Numbered from the stretch's first letter, positions 20,302-29,540 are shown. The stretch: 64,000 nt of DNA from Buttiauxella agrestis ATCC 33320 (GCA_024169445.1 JALKFA010000001.1:2852001-2916000), one strand, 5' to 3'. The notes: generated by a model from the letters alone, not told the origin. Made by a program: numbers and translations.

Positions 20302-21077
20302 TTTGTTACCTCATCTTGCTGCTGGCAGTCGGTCAGCAGGTCAGCGACCAGCACACCGGCAATATGGCGTTTAAACGCTTCGCTGCCCGATAAGTCTGCA
20401 CGTGGATAAATTGCCGCACCCACCGCCTTTTCCAGTGCTTCGCCTTCTAGAGCCAGCGACTCTACGTCGCGCAAGCGCAGCGGTTTTTCCGCCACGCCAT
20501 CCAGCGCGATACGGATCTCTTCGTTTTCGGTGATGGCAACGGCGGCGGTGACCACCGACCAACCGGCAGCGGAACGGCTGAATTTACGCGTCGCACAGCG
20601 GCGGTATGGGTCGTGAATAATCACTTCGACCAATAAGCGGTCGCCCGGAGCCTGCAAATACTCTTCCAGCGTTAAGGTTTCACCATCGGCAAACAGCAAC
20701 ACGGTTTCCAGCGCCAGTAAGATAGGAATGATCACCGATTCGGCCTGGCGGGCGGCAATTTCACCGCCCAAAGTGGCCTGGTTACGCACATGGCGTGAAT
20801 AGACAAAACCCAGCGCATCGTTCAGGGCTTGCGGGATAAAAACGGTGTCGCGCAGTTTTTGCAAAGTGATCAGCGAACCAATGCGCAGCGTGCCGTTGTC
20901 CCAGTCCACTTCGTCGAGTGGCAAACCTTGCAAAGAAATCGCCACGCTGCATTCAGTACGCGTTGGCGTGGCATTGAGTTTGCTGCCGCCCGCCATCCAC
21001 ACCGCGCTATCTTTGTAGTGTTCCTTCAGTTCCATCGCTTGCTCAATGGTCGTGACACGGAAAAATTGCTTAATCAT
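20298..21077 (-). CDS. ygfM: YgfM, FAD-binding subunit of the XdhD-type hydroxylase
   Basis: A 259-residue protein of the CO-dehydrogenase flavoprotein (XdhB-like) family. The FAD-binding region shows AVWMAGGSKLNATPT near the N-terminus and YSRHVRNQATLGGEIAAR near residues 90-107, the latter equivalent to the family motif that contacts the isoalloxazine. The start at 21077 (MIKQFF) has AGAGGAA upstream and matches E. coli length; a longer frame would overlap ssnA. It sits between ssnA and xdhD, so it is likely the FAD partner of XdhD. Confidence 0.9.
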   Translation of the reverse strand: MIKQFFRVTTIEQAMELKEHYKDSAVWMAGGSKLNATPTRTECSVAISLQGLPLDEVDWDNGTLRIGSLITLQKLRDTVFIPQALNDALGFVYSRHVRNQATLGGEIAARQAESVIIPILLALETVLLFADGETLTLEEYLQAPGDRLLVEVIIHDPYRRCATRKFSRSAAGWSVVTAAVAITENEEIRIALDGVAEKPLRLRDVESLALEGEALEKAVGAAIYPRADLSGSEAFKRHIAGVLVADLLTDCQQQDEVTK

Positions 21078-21118
21078 ATGTTCCTCTCTTCGGTCAGACT
21101 GGTGTCCGCCAGGCGTGA

Positions 21119-22447
21119 TTATTTTGTCGAATCCATACGTCGCCACATTTTTGCTGCCACCTTTCTGGCTTCGGCGTAAATCGGCTCACAATCGAAGGCG
21201 AACTCGCGGTCTTCATAAACCATCACGCCGTCAATCATCACGCTATGAACGCTCGATGAGCCGAGGCCAAACGCCAGATGGCCGCCGATATTTTCGGCCT
21301 GTAGCGGCGTTGGCGATAAGTAATCACAAATGGTGAGGTCGGCTTTATAACCTGCCGCCAGGCTGCCAAATTTGGCATTAAAGTTGCGCGCCAGCAGTTC
21401 GTTACCGCTCCACAAATAGCGGGTGAAACTGTCAGGCCACAGTGGGCCGCCGGCATCACGGTGTTTGAAGAAGGCGAACTTCAGCTCTTCGAACATATCC
21501 GACCCGATACCGTCGGTGCCCAGCGCCAGGTTGTGGTATTCGGCAAGCTGATGGTTGTAGCCCACATGGTTATTCATGTTGGAGCGGGCGTTGTGGACGA
21601 GGAACCCGTCTTTCTCATTGAGCAGGCGAATATCTTCTTTCGACAGGTAAAGGCCGTGGGCAATCAACGTTTTGCTGTTGAGCAAGTCGAACTCTGCGAG
21701 GCGCACCAGCAGATCTTTGCCGTATTTGTCATGGCTATAAGAAACATCGTAGCGATCTTCGGCGGCGTGAATATGCAGGCCACGGCCCGTGGATTTAACC
21801 GCGCCTGAAAGCATCGCCAGCCCGGCATCCGGCACGGTAAAGGGAGCGTGAGCGCCAATATGAGCTTCAACCAGATAACGCTCTTTTCCGGCACTTCGCG
21901 CGTTATCAATCAGCCGCGCAAAATTAACGTTTTCTTCGACGCCAGCTTCCAGTTCCTCCATCCCGCCGTTGCGGTCGGTGGTTTCAAAACAGGTCATGCC
22001 GCGCAGCCCGGCTTTCAGGAAGGCGTTGCGTAAGGTGCTGAGCGAACCGGCGATGTAATGCGGTGACGCGTGGTGATCAATCACCGAAGTACAGCCGCTT
22101 TTAATCGCTTCCAGTGAGCAAATCAGCCCGCTGTAGTAGAGCGATTCTTCGTCAAGTACGCGGTCAAGTCGCCACCACAGGTTTTTGAGCGTCGAGATAA
22201 AGTCCGGGCTGGGCGGGATTTGCGCCATGATGCCGCGCGATAACCCCGAGTAAAAATGGTTATGTGCGCAGACCATGCCCGGCATCACGATGCGCCCGTG
22301 CATCTCTTTTACCGTGGCCTGCGGGTAATCTGTCGCCAGCCCAGGACCAACGTTGACGATTTCGCTACCTTCAATCGCAATATCAACGTTGTGTTGTACT
22401 TGCGCCGGAGAAAACTGTACGGCGGTGACATTTTTCAGAATCAACAT
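21119..22447 (-). CDS. ssnA: SsnA, amidohydrolase of anaerobic purine breakdown
   Basis: A 442-residue metal-dependent hydrolase of the chlorohydrolase/deaminase branch. Metal ligands are visible in VCAHNHFYSG (about 60-69), LHIHAAED (about 225-232), IAHGLYL and LGTDGIGSDMFEE. The substrate is not established from sequence; family members deaminate or open heterocycles, and the gene is among those required for anaerobic urate degradation in gut bacteria. Its start codon follows the ygfK stop by two bases, implying coupling. Confidence 0.92.
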   Translation of the reverse strand: MLILKNVTAVQFSPAQVQHNVDIAIEGSEIVNVGPGLATDYPQATVKEMHGRIVMPGMVCAHNHFYSGLSRGIMAQIPPSPDFISTLKNLWWRLDRVLDEESLYYSGLICSLEAIKSGCTSVIDHHASPHYIAGSLSTLRNAFLKAGLRGMTCFETTDRNGGMEELEAGVEENVNFARLIDNARSAGKERYLVEAHIGAHAPFTVPDAGLAMLSGAVKSTGRGLHIHAAEDRYDVSYSHDKYGKDLLVRLAEFDLLNSKTLIAHGLYLSKEDIRLLNEKDGFLVHNARSNMNNHVGYNHQLAEYHNLALGTDGIGSDMFEELKFAFFKHRDAGGPLWPDSFTRYLWSGNELLARNFNAKFGSLAAGYKADLTICDYLSPTPLQAENIGGHLAFGLGSSSVHSVMIDGVMVYEDREFAFDCEPIYAEARKVAAKMWRRMDSTK

Positions 22448-22449
22448 AA

Positions 22450-25400
22450 TCAGGCCTCCACTTTTCCTAACAGGTAACGATGATGTTTATGCACGTGGCT
22501 GATAATTTTGCAGATCTCGCCAAGCTCGTGCGGCGGCTGGTGGAACTGGCTGTCATCGTCAAGCGTTAACTTCCACAGTTTTTGGTGCAGGCGGATGCTG
22601 ACGTCGTTGCCGTCAGCGTAAAAGCCTGGGTTGCTGCTGTTGGTGAAGTCTTCTGGCAGGCTGAATACCGTCAATTTGTCGGTATACGGTTTGCCTTGCC
22701 ACGGGCAGAACTGGGCGCAGTTGCCGCATTCATTGCAGAAAGCATCAAGGTGCAGCGTCTGGAAGCGGTTCTGGAAACCAGGAACGGCAATCGAAACGTT
22801 GGCGCGGTTCGGGCAGACATCGACGCATTTACTACAGATGTAGTTACATTCCAGGCAGCGTTCAGCCTCCTGTTTCACAAAGTTGTTGCGGTCGTTTTTA
22901 CTCACCAGGTTGACGGCAATATTGCCTTTGCGTTGATAAACATGCTGCGGGTCGACGTTGTTCCAGTGCTTGTCACCGTGGCTCGATTGAATGTTTTCGC
23001 GCCACAAAATGGCATCCGTCGCCCGTCGTGCGGTGCCGATAGCCGCCACAATGGAAGACGGGCCGCTTTGCACGTCACCAATCAGGAACAGGCCTGGTTT
23101 GGTGGTTTCGCCAGTGGCCGACGCCACCGCAGGCCAGCCTTGTTCATCCAGTGGCACGCCCATTGCGGCCAGCGCTGCACAATCTTGCTGTTCGCCGATG
23201 GCGGTAATTAAGGCGGAGAATTGCAGCGTTTCGCTTTGCTCAGAAGCCACAGGGCGGCGGCGGCCTGAACTGTCTGGCTCACCTAATTCCATCTTACGTA
23301 CCGTTAAGCTGCCGTCTGCGGCAAAGTGCTCTGGGTTGGTCAGGAACATAAACTTCACGCCATCTTCCAGCGCTTCTTCATACTCCTCGCGCCAGGCGGG
23401 CATTTCGCTGGCGGTGCGGCGATACAACACGGTGACATCGGTGACGCCAGGCACACGCAGGGCGGCACGCGCGCAGTCCATCGCCGTGTTGCCAGCACCC
23501 ACTACGGCAACGTGCTTACCAAGATTCAGGTTCACACCGCGATTGTAATCACGCAGGAAGGGCAGCGATTTGTAGACATTGCGGTTATCACCCGCCAGTT
23601 TCACACCGCTGTTTTTATCGGTCCCGGTGCCGACCAGCACATAGTGGAAGCCGTCTTTTTGCAGTTGTTCAAAGGTCAGATCCGGCGAGCAGTTGTATTC
23701 AAACTTCACGCCATGGGCAGCGATAAAATCAATGTCATGCTGGATAAGTTCAGCCGCAATACGGAACTGAGGTATCACGTTTTTTACCACGCCGCCTGCG
23801 TTGGCTTCGCGCTCAAATAGCGTGACCTGGTGACCCGCCCGTGCGAGGAAGTAACCAGCGGAAAGCCCGGCTGGGCCCGCGCCAATCACCGCCACCGGAT
23901 GGCGGCTACCTGAGCCAGCAGGCTTATGCCAGCGCTGTTTATAGCCTTCCCAACCTTTTTCCAGCGCCACCTTTTTGAGTTCGCGAATGTTAAGCGCACT
24001 GTCGTAATCCAGGCGCGTACAGTTGCTTTGGCACTGGTGGTCACAAATATGCCCGGTGATGGCAGGCAGCGCGTTGCGCTGGTAAATCACTTCCAGCGCA
24101 TCGGTATAACGGCCTTCACCCATCAGGCGAATGTATTCAGGAATATCTTGCTTCACCGCGCAGGCCGTGACGCAAGGGGCGACGTAGCAATCGGTGAGCG
24201 GCAACGGGCCGCCAGCATCAATCTGGTCTTCTGATTTCCAGTGTTTTTGGGTGTATTCCATGCTGATGGCGCGTTTTGCCAGCGCTTCCAGGCGTTCAAC
24301 GTCAACACGCGTGAGCGCAGCGGCGCTGGATTTTTCCAGCTCGCGCATACAATCGAGCATACGCAGGTAACCGCCAGGCTTGAGCAAATCCGTAGCCATA
24401 GTGATCGGGCGAATCCCGGTTTCAAAAATATCGCGAATGGTGAATTTGCTGGCACCGCCGGAATAGGAGATAGGCAGCAGGCCATCAAAGGCGCGTGAGA
24501 GTACCGCCGCGACGTTGATCGACAGGGGGAACAGTGCGCGCCCCGACATATACATCTCTTCACCCGGTAACGCGCCTTTGTGATTAATGGTGCCGAGGGT
24601 GTTGGTTAACTTAACGCCAAATCCGAGCTGTTTTTCTTTCGCCAGTGCCATTAAACGTTGCAGCATGTCCAGTGCTTGCTGGAGTTTCAAATCATGGACG
24701 AAGGACTCTTCTTTCAGGCCGATGTAGTCGAAGCCGCAAGTGTCCAGAATCTCTCTGACGCGCGGATAACCGAGCAGCGTCGGGTTGAGTTTGACGAAAG
24801 TATTTAAGTGTTTTTCCTCCAGCATGTAGCGGCAAATGGCTTCGATTTCATCTGGCGGGCAGCCGTGCATGGTCGACAGCGTAACCCCGGTGACCAGCGT
24901 GGCGGGGATGGATTCAGCCAGTACCGCCATTTCAGATTTGCGTTCTGCCAGTAATGCAAAGCGGTTAATGAACGACTCGTTTTGCAGCCATTTTTGCAAC
25001 GTTTTGCGGTAACGCGCGAAATCTGGGTGCGCCGAGGAATCCATCATGGAATGGATAAATTGCTGCATCGGCGGCTGGCGAATACCGTCGAGGTTGTATC
25101 CGACACTCATGTTGAAGATAAATGACTTTTGCGCGTCTCGCGGTTGCGGCGTAAAGACCTTTTCCAGCAAATGGAGAATGAACCAGGCTTTGAGATATTC
25201 GTCGTAGGCTTTTGGTAGCGTAAATTCGCTAGACCACTCGGTATTAAAGGCTTCGTCTTGCGCATCAATACACGGTTTTTCAAGCTCCAGGCGGTCAAGG
25301 ATCTGCACGGTTTTCAGTTCGATAAAACGGCCACCCGTTAACCAGGAGACGACAATATTCTGGGCTAATTGAGTATGAGGGCCAGCAGCAGGGCCAATCG

Positions 25401-25560
25401 GCGTTTCACAGGTTTCACCAAACACATTAAATGTGGAAGGCGTGTCCGCCCGATAAAACTGTTGAGCCGGAATTCCAAAGATAGAATTGCTCTGCTGATA
25501 CTCATCGAAAATGCGGGTCAAAAGTTCTTCGAACGGAACCGGACGCATAATATCTCCCAT
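22450..25560 (-). CDS. ygfK: YgfK, large Fe-S/flavin oxidoreductase
   Basis: A 1036-residue protein. Residues 1-440 form a barrel-like domain with GFGVKLTNTLG and the invariant TLSTMHGCPPDEIEAICRY region. A GltD-like centre follows: CYVAPCVTACAVKQDIPEYI, HICDHQCQSNC, the FAD motif VAVIGAGPAGLSAGYFLA and the NAD(P) motif VAVVGAGNTAMDCARAAL. The C-terminus carries two [4Fe-4S] groups, CLECNYICSKCVDVCP and CNECGNCAQFCPW. It is the likely electron hub for the cysteine-less XdhD (inference). First gene of ygfK-ssnA-ygfM-xdhD, with a good sigma54-type promoter upstream and AAGGAGAA before the ATG at 25560. Confidence 0.94.
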   Translation of the reverse strand: MGDIMRPVPFEELLTRIFDEYQQSNSIFGIPAQQFYRADTPSTFNVFGETCETPIGPAAGPHTQLAQNIVVSWLTGGRFIELKTVQILDRLELEKPCIDAQDEAFNTEWSSEFTLPKAYDEYLKAWFILHLLEKVFTPQPRDAQKSFIFNMSVGYNLDGIRQPPMQQFIHSMMDSSAHPDFARYRKTLQKWLQNESFINRFALLAERKSEMAVLAESIPATLVTGVTLSTMHGCPPDEIEAICRYMLEEKHLNTFVKLNPTLLGYPRVREILDTCGFDYIGLKEESFVHDLKLQQALDMLQRLMALAKEKQLGFGVKLTNTLGTINHKGALPGEEMYMSGRALFPLSINVAAVLSRAFDGLLPISYSGGASKFTIRDIFETGIRPITMATDLLKPGGYLRMLDCMRELEKSSAAALTRVDVERLEALAKRAISMEYTQKHWKSEDQIDAGGPLPLTDCYVAPCVTACAVKQDIPEYIRLMGEGRYTDALEVIYQRNALPAITGHICDHQCQSNCTRLDYDSALNIRELKKVALEKGWEGYKQRWHKPAGSGSRHPVAVIGAGPAGLSAGYFLARAGHQVTLFEREANAGGVVKNVIPQFRIAAELIQHDIDFIAAHGVKFEYNCSPDLTFEQLQKDGFHYVLVGTGTDKNSGVKLAGDNRNVYKSLPFLRDYNRGVNLNLGKHVAVVGAGNTAMDCARAALRVPGVTDVTVLYRRTASEMPAWREEYEEALEDGVKFMFLTNPEHFAADGSLTVRKMELGEPDSSGRRRPVASEQSETLQFSALITAIGEQQDCAALAAMGVPLDEQGWPAVASATGETTKPGLFLIGDVQSGPSSIVAAIGTARRATDAILWRENIQSSHGDKHWNNVDPQHVYQRKGNIAVNLVSKNDRNNFVKQEAERCLECNYICSKCVDVCPNRANVSIAVPGFQNRFQTLHLDAFCNECGNCAQFCPWQGKPYTDKLTVFSLPEDFTNSSNPGFYADGNDVSIRLHQKLWKLTLDDDSQFHQPPHELGEICKIISHVHKHHRYLLGKVEA

Positions 25561-25631
25561 GACATTCTCCTTGCGACAAATTAAAGGGTAATAGCGCGTG
25601 TGGCCTGACCACAGAAATAGTTAATGGGTTT

Positions 25632-25649
25632 GTGCAAATATCGCGCCAG
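25632..25649 (-). promoter_or_regulatory. Putative sigma54 -24/-12 promoter of ygfK
   Basis: Minus-strand CTGGCGCGATATTTGCAC. The -24 element TGGCGC differs from TGGCAC at one position, and the -12 element TTGCA is perfect. GG-to-GC spacing is 12. The predicted start near 25622 gives a 62-base leader. This is the best sigma54-type match in the window. Confidence 0.68.
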
Positions 25650-25711
25650 AGAAATTAATTGAGCTTATGGGGAATAATAAATGCGAGCGGCCTCTAATAT
25701 TCATACTTCTT

Positions 25712-25727
25712 TGTGAAAGACTTCACA
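25712..25727. promoter_or_regulatory. CRP site upstream of ygfK
   Basis: TGTGA-N6-TCACA, perfect in both half-sites (TGTGAAAGACTTCACA). Its centre is about 98 bases upstream of the predicted ygfK start and lies between the sigma54-type element and the palindrome. Confidence 0.7.
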
Positions 25728-25738
25728 TCTGTCTTTTT

Positions 25739-25757
25739 GAGAATGATTTTCATTAAT
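25739..25757. promoter_or_regulatory. Fur-like box
   Basis: GAGAATGATTTTCATTAAT matches 14 of 19 positions of the Fur consensus GATAATGATAATCATTATC. Iron control would make sense for ygfK, whose product binds several Fe-S clusters, but the site is about 125 bases upstream of its predicted start. Confidence 0.4.
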
Positions 25758-25817
25758 AAATATCTGTTTCAAATGGGGTTTATCGAGTTTGTGTTGATTC
25801 TCATAAGTAGAGATAAA

Positions 25818-25832
25818 ATATCATTTTGATAA
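25818..25832. promoter_or_regulatory. Palindromic site (putative YgeV enhancer) at ygfK
   Basis: ATATCATTTTGATAA contains the exact palindrome TATCA-TTT-TGATA and matches TTATCA-N3-TGATAA at 14 of 15 positions. A half-site TTCTCA begins exactly 20 bases upstream, at 25798. The centre is at about -203 from the predicted ygfK start. Confidence 0.5.
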
Positions 25833-25946
25833 TAACAAGAGGGCGTCTGGCGCGGTTGTTTGAACGCAATCGATTAAACGAAAGAAGTCTGTAAAGTCAC
25901 ATTATTTTGTAATGGCTGGTGTGGTAATTTTTAGAAGAATATAAAC

Positions 25947-25980
25947 GTAGGTCGGATAGGCGTTAGCGTCCCCCGACACA
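25947..25980. repeat. REP element upstream of yqeC
   Basis: GTAGGTCGGATAGGCGTTAGCG followed by TCCCCCGAC, a single REP unit with a few mismatches in the stem. Confidence 0.7.
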
Positions 25981-26040
25981 TCCTGATATAAAGTCATTCC
26001 AATTTTACAGTGGTTTTATTAAAGATGAGGTGGGGAAATA

Positions 26041-26859
26041 ATGACTCATGCAAATATTCCGGCCCCTCTGAACTCTTTCGGTGAAAATAAGAATTTATTT
26101 AATCAGAAAACCGCAGTGATTAGCATTGTCGGAGCCGGGGGAAAAACCAGCACCTTATTCTGGCTGGCCCGTGAGTTTGCCCGCATCGGTAAGCGAGTCA
26201 TTGCCACCACCACTACGCAGATGTATTTGCCGGAAGAGAATATTCCAGTGCTATTTTGTCGCTCCCCTGAAAAGCTTCCGGGTGCGGTTTTTACCCCGCC
26301 AGCCATTGCCTGCTTTGCGGGCTGGAACCAGGAATTGGGTAAAGTGCGCGGGTTTTCGCCCGCAGAAATTGATGCACTGGCAAAACGCCATCTTGCCGAT
26401 GTGCTACTGGTGGAGGCTGACGGAGCGCACGGTTTTCCACTTAAAGCGCCGGCTTTGCACGAACCTTGCATAGCTCAAAGCAGTGATTTCGTTATTGCTG
26501 TGATGGGCGGGCAGGCAATAAACCAGCCGATAGAGCCGCAAAATGTCCATCGCTGGCCATTGTTTAGCGCCATCACAGGGCTGCGGCAGGGGGGCAAGTT
26601 AGGTATTGAAGCCCTGAAGCAGTTTATTAACCATCCGCACGGCATGTTTAAGCAGGCTCCGCCGCAGGCCAAACGTATCTGGCTGATTAATCAATGTTCT
26701 CATATTGAGAATATCACCGGCGTCCTGCCAGAACTTCTCGCCAGTGGCGGGCTTGATGCCATTTGGCTGGGCGCGGTCAGAGAGTTTCCACCGATTACAC
26801 ACGTGTTACTGCGCGATGAAGGTGCGGTGACGGATAAAAATCTGTTGAGGCAATCATGA
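26041..26859 (+). CDS. yqeC: YqeC, P-loop protein linked to selenium-dependent Mo hydroxylases
   Basis: A 272-residue probable nucleotide-binding protein. The Walker A-like motif GAGGKTST is at residues 31-38, followed by a conserved LVEADGAHGFPLKAP segment near 130-145. The family (DUF2529-like YqeC) co-occurs with selenium-dependent molybdenum hydroxylases and is thought to assist cofactor maturation. GAGGTGGGG precedes the ATG at 26041. It overlaps yqeB by four bases (ATGA). It is divergent from ygfK. The exact reaction is unknown. Confidence 0.88.
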   Translation: MTHANIPAPLNSFGENKNLFNQKTAVISIVGAGGKTSTLFWLAREFARIGKRVIATTTTQMYLPEENIPVLFCRSPEKLPGAVFTPPAIACFAGWNQELGKVRGFSPAEIDALAKRHLADVLLVEADGAHGFPLKAPALHEPCIAQSSDFVIAVMGGQAINQPIEPQNVHRWPLFSAITGLRQGGKLGIEALKQFINHPHGMFKQAPPQAKRIWLINQCSHIENITGVLPELLASGGLDAIWLGAVREFPPITHVLLRDEGAVTDKNLLRQS

Positions 26860-28487
26860 AAATATTCGCAGAAGCAGCAAGACTGGAGCAGCAAAACAGC
26901 CCCTTTGCGCTGGCTCAGATTGTTGATAGCCGGGGCTCGACACCACGCCATTGTGCGCAAATGCTGGTGCGCAACGATGGCAGCGTGATGGGCACGATTG
27001 GCGGCGGCATGATGGAGCGTCGGGTGATTGAAGAGGCGTTACTGGCGCTCGCCGAACGTAAACCGCGTTTATTTCATGGCCGCATGGCGCGTAACGGTGA
27101 AGATGCGGTCGGCTCCGACTGCGGCGGGGCGATGACCGTTTATATTGATGTTCATGGTCACAGCCCGCGCCTGGTTCTGGTGGGCGCAGGGCATGTTAAC
27201 CAGGCGATTGCCAAAGCGGCGGCAGCGCTGGATTTTAATATCCACGTGGCAGATGTGTATGCCGACAATCTTAATCCTGACTATTTTCCGCCAGCGACCC
27301 GTTTGCTCCAGGCGGCAAGCTTCACTGAAGCCATCGAAGCCCTGCAAATCGACGCTGAAGATTATGTGGTGATTGCCACCAATAGCCAGGACAAAGAAGC
27401 GCTGGATTGCCTGATTCAACGACCGGTGAAATATCTGGGTCTGCTAGCCAGCCGCCGCAAAACGCAGACTTTCCTCCAGCAATTGCGTAGCCATCGAATC
27501 CCCGAAGCGAAGCTTGCGCGTTTACATGCGCCGATTGGTTTTAATATTGGCGCTGAAACACCGCAAGAAATTGCCATCAGTATCCTGGCAGAAATCGTCC
27601 AGCACCGTCATCAGGCTCCCGGTGGCCCAATGAAAACGCAGGAAACAGCGGGGCGGTTGGTGGTTATTCGCGGTGCCGGGGATATTGCGACCGGCGTGGC
27701 ATTGCGCCTCTGGCACTCCGGTTTCCGCGTGGTGATGCTGGAAATGGCAAAACCTACGGTGATCCGCTGTTCGGTCGCTTTTGCTCAGGCGATGTTTGAC
27801 GGCGAAGTGACGGTCGAAGGGGTTAAAGCGCGCTATGTCGCGGATGTTGATGAAGTCCCGGCGGTGTTACAAGCGGGGATTATTCCGGTGTTAGCCGATG
27901 AAAAGGCGAGTTTGTTGTCGGTGTTGCAACCTGATGGCGTAGTGGATGCCATTCTGGCAAAAGTGAACAAAGGTACCCATCGCGCAATGGCTCCGGTCAC
28001 CATCGCTCTCGGGCCAGGGTTTGAGGCCGGAAAAGATTGTGACGCAGTGATTGAAACCAATCGTGGGCATTATCTGGGGCGGGTGATTTACCAAGGGGAA
28101 GCTCAGGCTAACACCGGCATACCGGGGAATATTAAGGGCGAAACCACCCGTCGGGTGATGCGTGCGACGGTCGCCGGGAAAATACGCTGTTGTGTGAAGC
28201 TCGGTGATGTGGTGAATGAAGGGGACACGGTGGCGTGGATTGATGACACACCGGTGATTGCGCCGTTAGGCGGCATGGTGCGCGGGCTGCTCAATGAGGG
28301 GTTAAGCGTCACCGTCGGTTTTAAAATTGGTGATGTAGACCCGCGAGGACTGGCGGCAGATTTTACCACGGTGTCGGATAAAGCCCGCGCAATTGGCGGT
28401 GCGGTGCTGGAAGCGATGATGGCGTTACCAAAAAAGCCGCAACAAATGCAGCAGAAGCCAGTGCGTGAAGTTGATCTGGTGGATTAG
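26856..28487 (+). CDS. yqeB: YqeB, XdhC/CoxI-like and YqeB domains fused
   Basis: A 543-residue two-part protein. Residues 1-260 resemble the XdhC/CoxI molybdenum-cofactor insertion chaperone: RGSTPR near 30, GTIGGGMMERR near 47-57, SDCGGAM near 88, then a Rossmann segment LVLVGAGHVNQAIAKAA. Residues about 265-543 are the YqeB domain, starting VIRGAGDIATGVALRL and ending in a barrel-like region with PLGGMVRGLLNEG. The E. coli protein has the same fusion. A role in maturing XdhD or XdhABC is inferred from family and context. Confidence 0.9.
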   Translation: MKIFAEAARLEQQNSPFALAQIVDSRGSTPRHCAQMLVRNDGSVMGTIGGGMMERRVIEEALLALAERKPRLFHGRMARNGEDAVGSDCGGAMTVYIDVHGHSPRLVLVGAGHVNQAIAKAAAALDFNIHVADVYADNLNPDYFPPATRLLQAASFTEAIEALQIDAEDYVVIATNSQDKEALDCLIQRPVKYLGLLASRRKTQTFLQQLRSHRIPEAKLARLHAPIGFNIGAETPQEIAISILAEIVQHRHQAPGGPMKTQETAGRLVVIRGAGDIATGVALRLWHSGFRVVMLEMAKPTVIRCSVAFAQAMFDGEVTVEGVKARYVADVDEVPAVLQAGIIPVLADEKASLLSVLQPDGVVDAILAKVNKGTHRAMAPVTIALGPGFEAGKDCDAVIETNRGHYLGRVIYQGEAQANTGIPGNIKGETTRRVMRATVAGKIRCCVKLGDVVNEGDTVAWIDDTPVIAPLGGMVRGLLNEGLSVTVGFKIGDVDPRGLAADFTTVSDKARAIGGAVLEAMMALPKKPQQMQQKPVREVDLVD

Positions 28488-28493
28488 GGTTTT

Positions 28494-28565
28494 GGCGGAT
28501 GACGCTTCGCTTATCCGCCCTACGAAAACCGATTGGGCGGTTTGGTTTCGCAGGCGTCATCCACC
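28494..28565. repeat. BIME between yqeB and yqeA
   Basis: Palindromic unit GGCGGATGACGC-TTC-GCTTATCCGCC followed by a linker and a half-unit GGCGTCATCCACC. It lies between convergent genes and could act as a weak terminator for both. Confidence 0.78.
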
Positions 28566-28570
28566 ATTGG

Positions 28571-29503
28571 CTACTGGCAAATCACCGTCCCCGTTTTCCC
28601 CTCAATACCTTCTTTGGCTTTTTCCAGCACCGTAATCAGCGTCTTACGCCCTGGGCGGCTGGCGGCAAACGCCACGGCGGCTTCCACTTTCGGTAACATT
28701 GAGCCTTTGGCAAAATGCCCCTCGGCAATAAAACGCTCAGCATCGCTCAGGCTCAGGTTATCCAGCCATTGTTCGCCTGGCTTGCCGTAGTTAATCGCCA
28801 CTTTTTCCACCGCGGTGAGAATAATTAACATATCGGCGTTGATCATCTCGGCGAGTTTGGCGCTGGCCCAGTCTTTATCAATAACCGCGTTAGCGCCGCG
28901 TAGGTGGCTTCCTTCGCGAGTCACCGGGATGCCGCCGCCGCCAACGGTGATCACCAGTTGTCCGGCACTGAGCATCGCTTTCACTGTCTCTTTTTCGATA
29001 ATATCAACCGGTTTCGGTGAGGCGACCACGCGCCGCCAGCCGCGTCCGGCGTCTTCCATCATTTGATGCCCGTTAGCCATCAGCACTCTGGCTTCTTCGT
29101 GGGTGAAGAACGAGCCAATAGGTTTGGTCGGGGAGAGGAACGCAGGGTCGTTTTTGTCGACTTCCACCTGGGTGATAATCGTCGCCACGGGCGTTGCCAG
29201 CCCGCGCAGATGAAGCTCCTCACGAAGGGCGTTTTGCAGGTCATAACCGATATAACCCTGGCTTAACGCCACACAGACCGACATCGGCAACATCGGTGTA
29301 TGGGCTTCGGTTTTGGCGGCTGCCTCAAACGCCCGGTTGATCATACCAACCTGTGGGCCGTTGCCGTGCGTCAGGACAACTTTATGTCCCTGCTCAACCA
29401 AATCGACAATAGCGCGAGCGGTGATTTTCACAGCGACCATTTGCTCTGCCAGGCCATCGCCTAAAGCGTTACCCCCCAGAGCCAGTACAATTGTCTTTTT
29501 CAT
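28571..29503 (-). CDS. yqeA: YqeA, carbamate kinase family protein
   Basis: A 310-residue amino-acid-kinase fold protein. It shows LALGGNALG at the N-terminus and THGNGPQVG near 45-53, both phosphate-binding loops of carbamate kinase, plus TVGGGGIPV near 210. Expected reaction: carbamoyl phosphate plus ADP to ATP, CO2 and ammonia. With YgeW as a possible carbamoyltransferase, it would give the pathway an ATP-yielding end. The start at 29503 aligns with E. coli; an ATG one codon earlier is an alternative. Last gene of the ygeW-X-Y-hyuA-yqeA set, separated from hyuA by a tandem REP array. Confidence 0.92.
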   Translation of the reverse strand: MKKTIVLALGGNALGDGLAEQMVAVKITARAIVDLVEQGHKVVLTHGNGPQVGMINRAFEAAAKTEAHTPMLPMSVCVALSQGYIGYDLQNALREELHLRGLATPVATIITQVEVDKNDPAFLSPTKPIGSFFTHEEARVLMANGHQMMEDAGRGWRRVVASPKPVDIIEKETVKAMLSAGQLVITVGGGGIPVTREGSHLRGANAVIDKDWASAKLAEMINADMLIILTAVEKVAINYGKPGEQWLDNLSLSDAERFIAEGHFAKGSMLPKVEAAVAFAASRPGRKTLITVLEKAKEGIEGKTGTVICQ

Positions 29504-29540
29504 CATCCTTACCTTATTCGTAGATTAGTGACAAACCTCA

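Larger units (their letters stand above)
25561..26040. promoter_or_regulatory. Divergent ygfK-yqeC control region; mocA position is empty
   Basis: A 480-bp gene-free stretch. It contains a sigma54-type promoter facing ygfK (25632-25649), a CRP site with perfect half-sites (25712-25727), a Fur-like box (25739-25757), a palindrome of the TTATCA-N3-TGATAA type (25818-25832) and a REP unit (25947-25980). In E. coli the molybdenum cofactor cytidylyltransferase gene mocA lies at this junction; no trace of it is visible here. Confidence 0.65.

Noticed and set aside
21078-21146. A longer YgfM start adding 23 residues
   Set aside because: It would overlap ssnA and lacks a ribosome site; the start at 21077 has one and matches the family.
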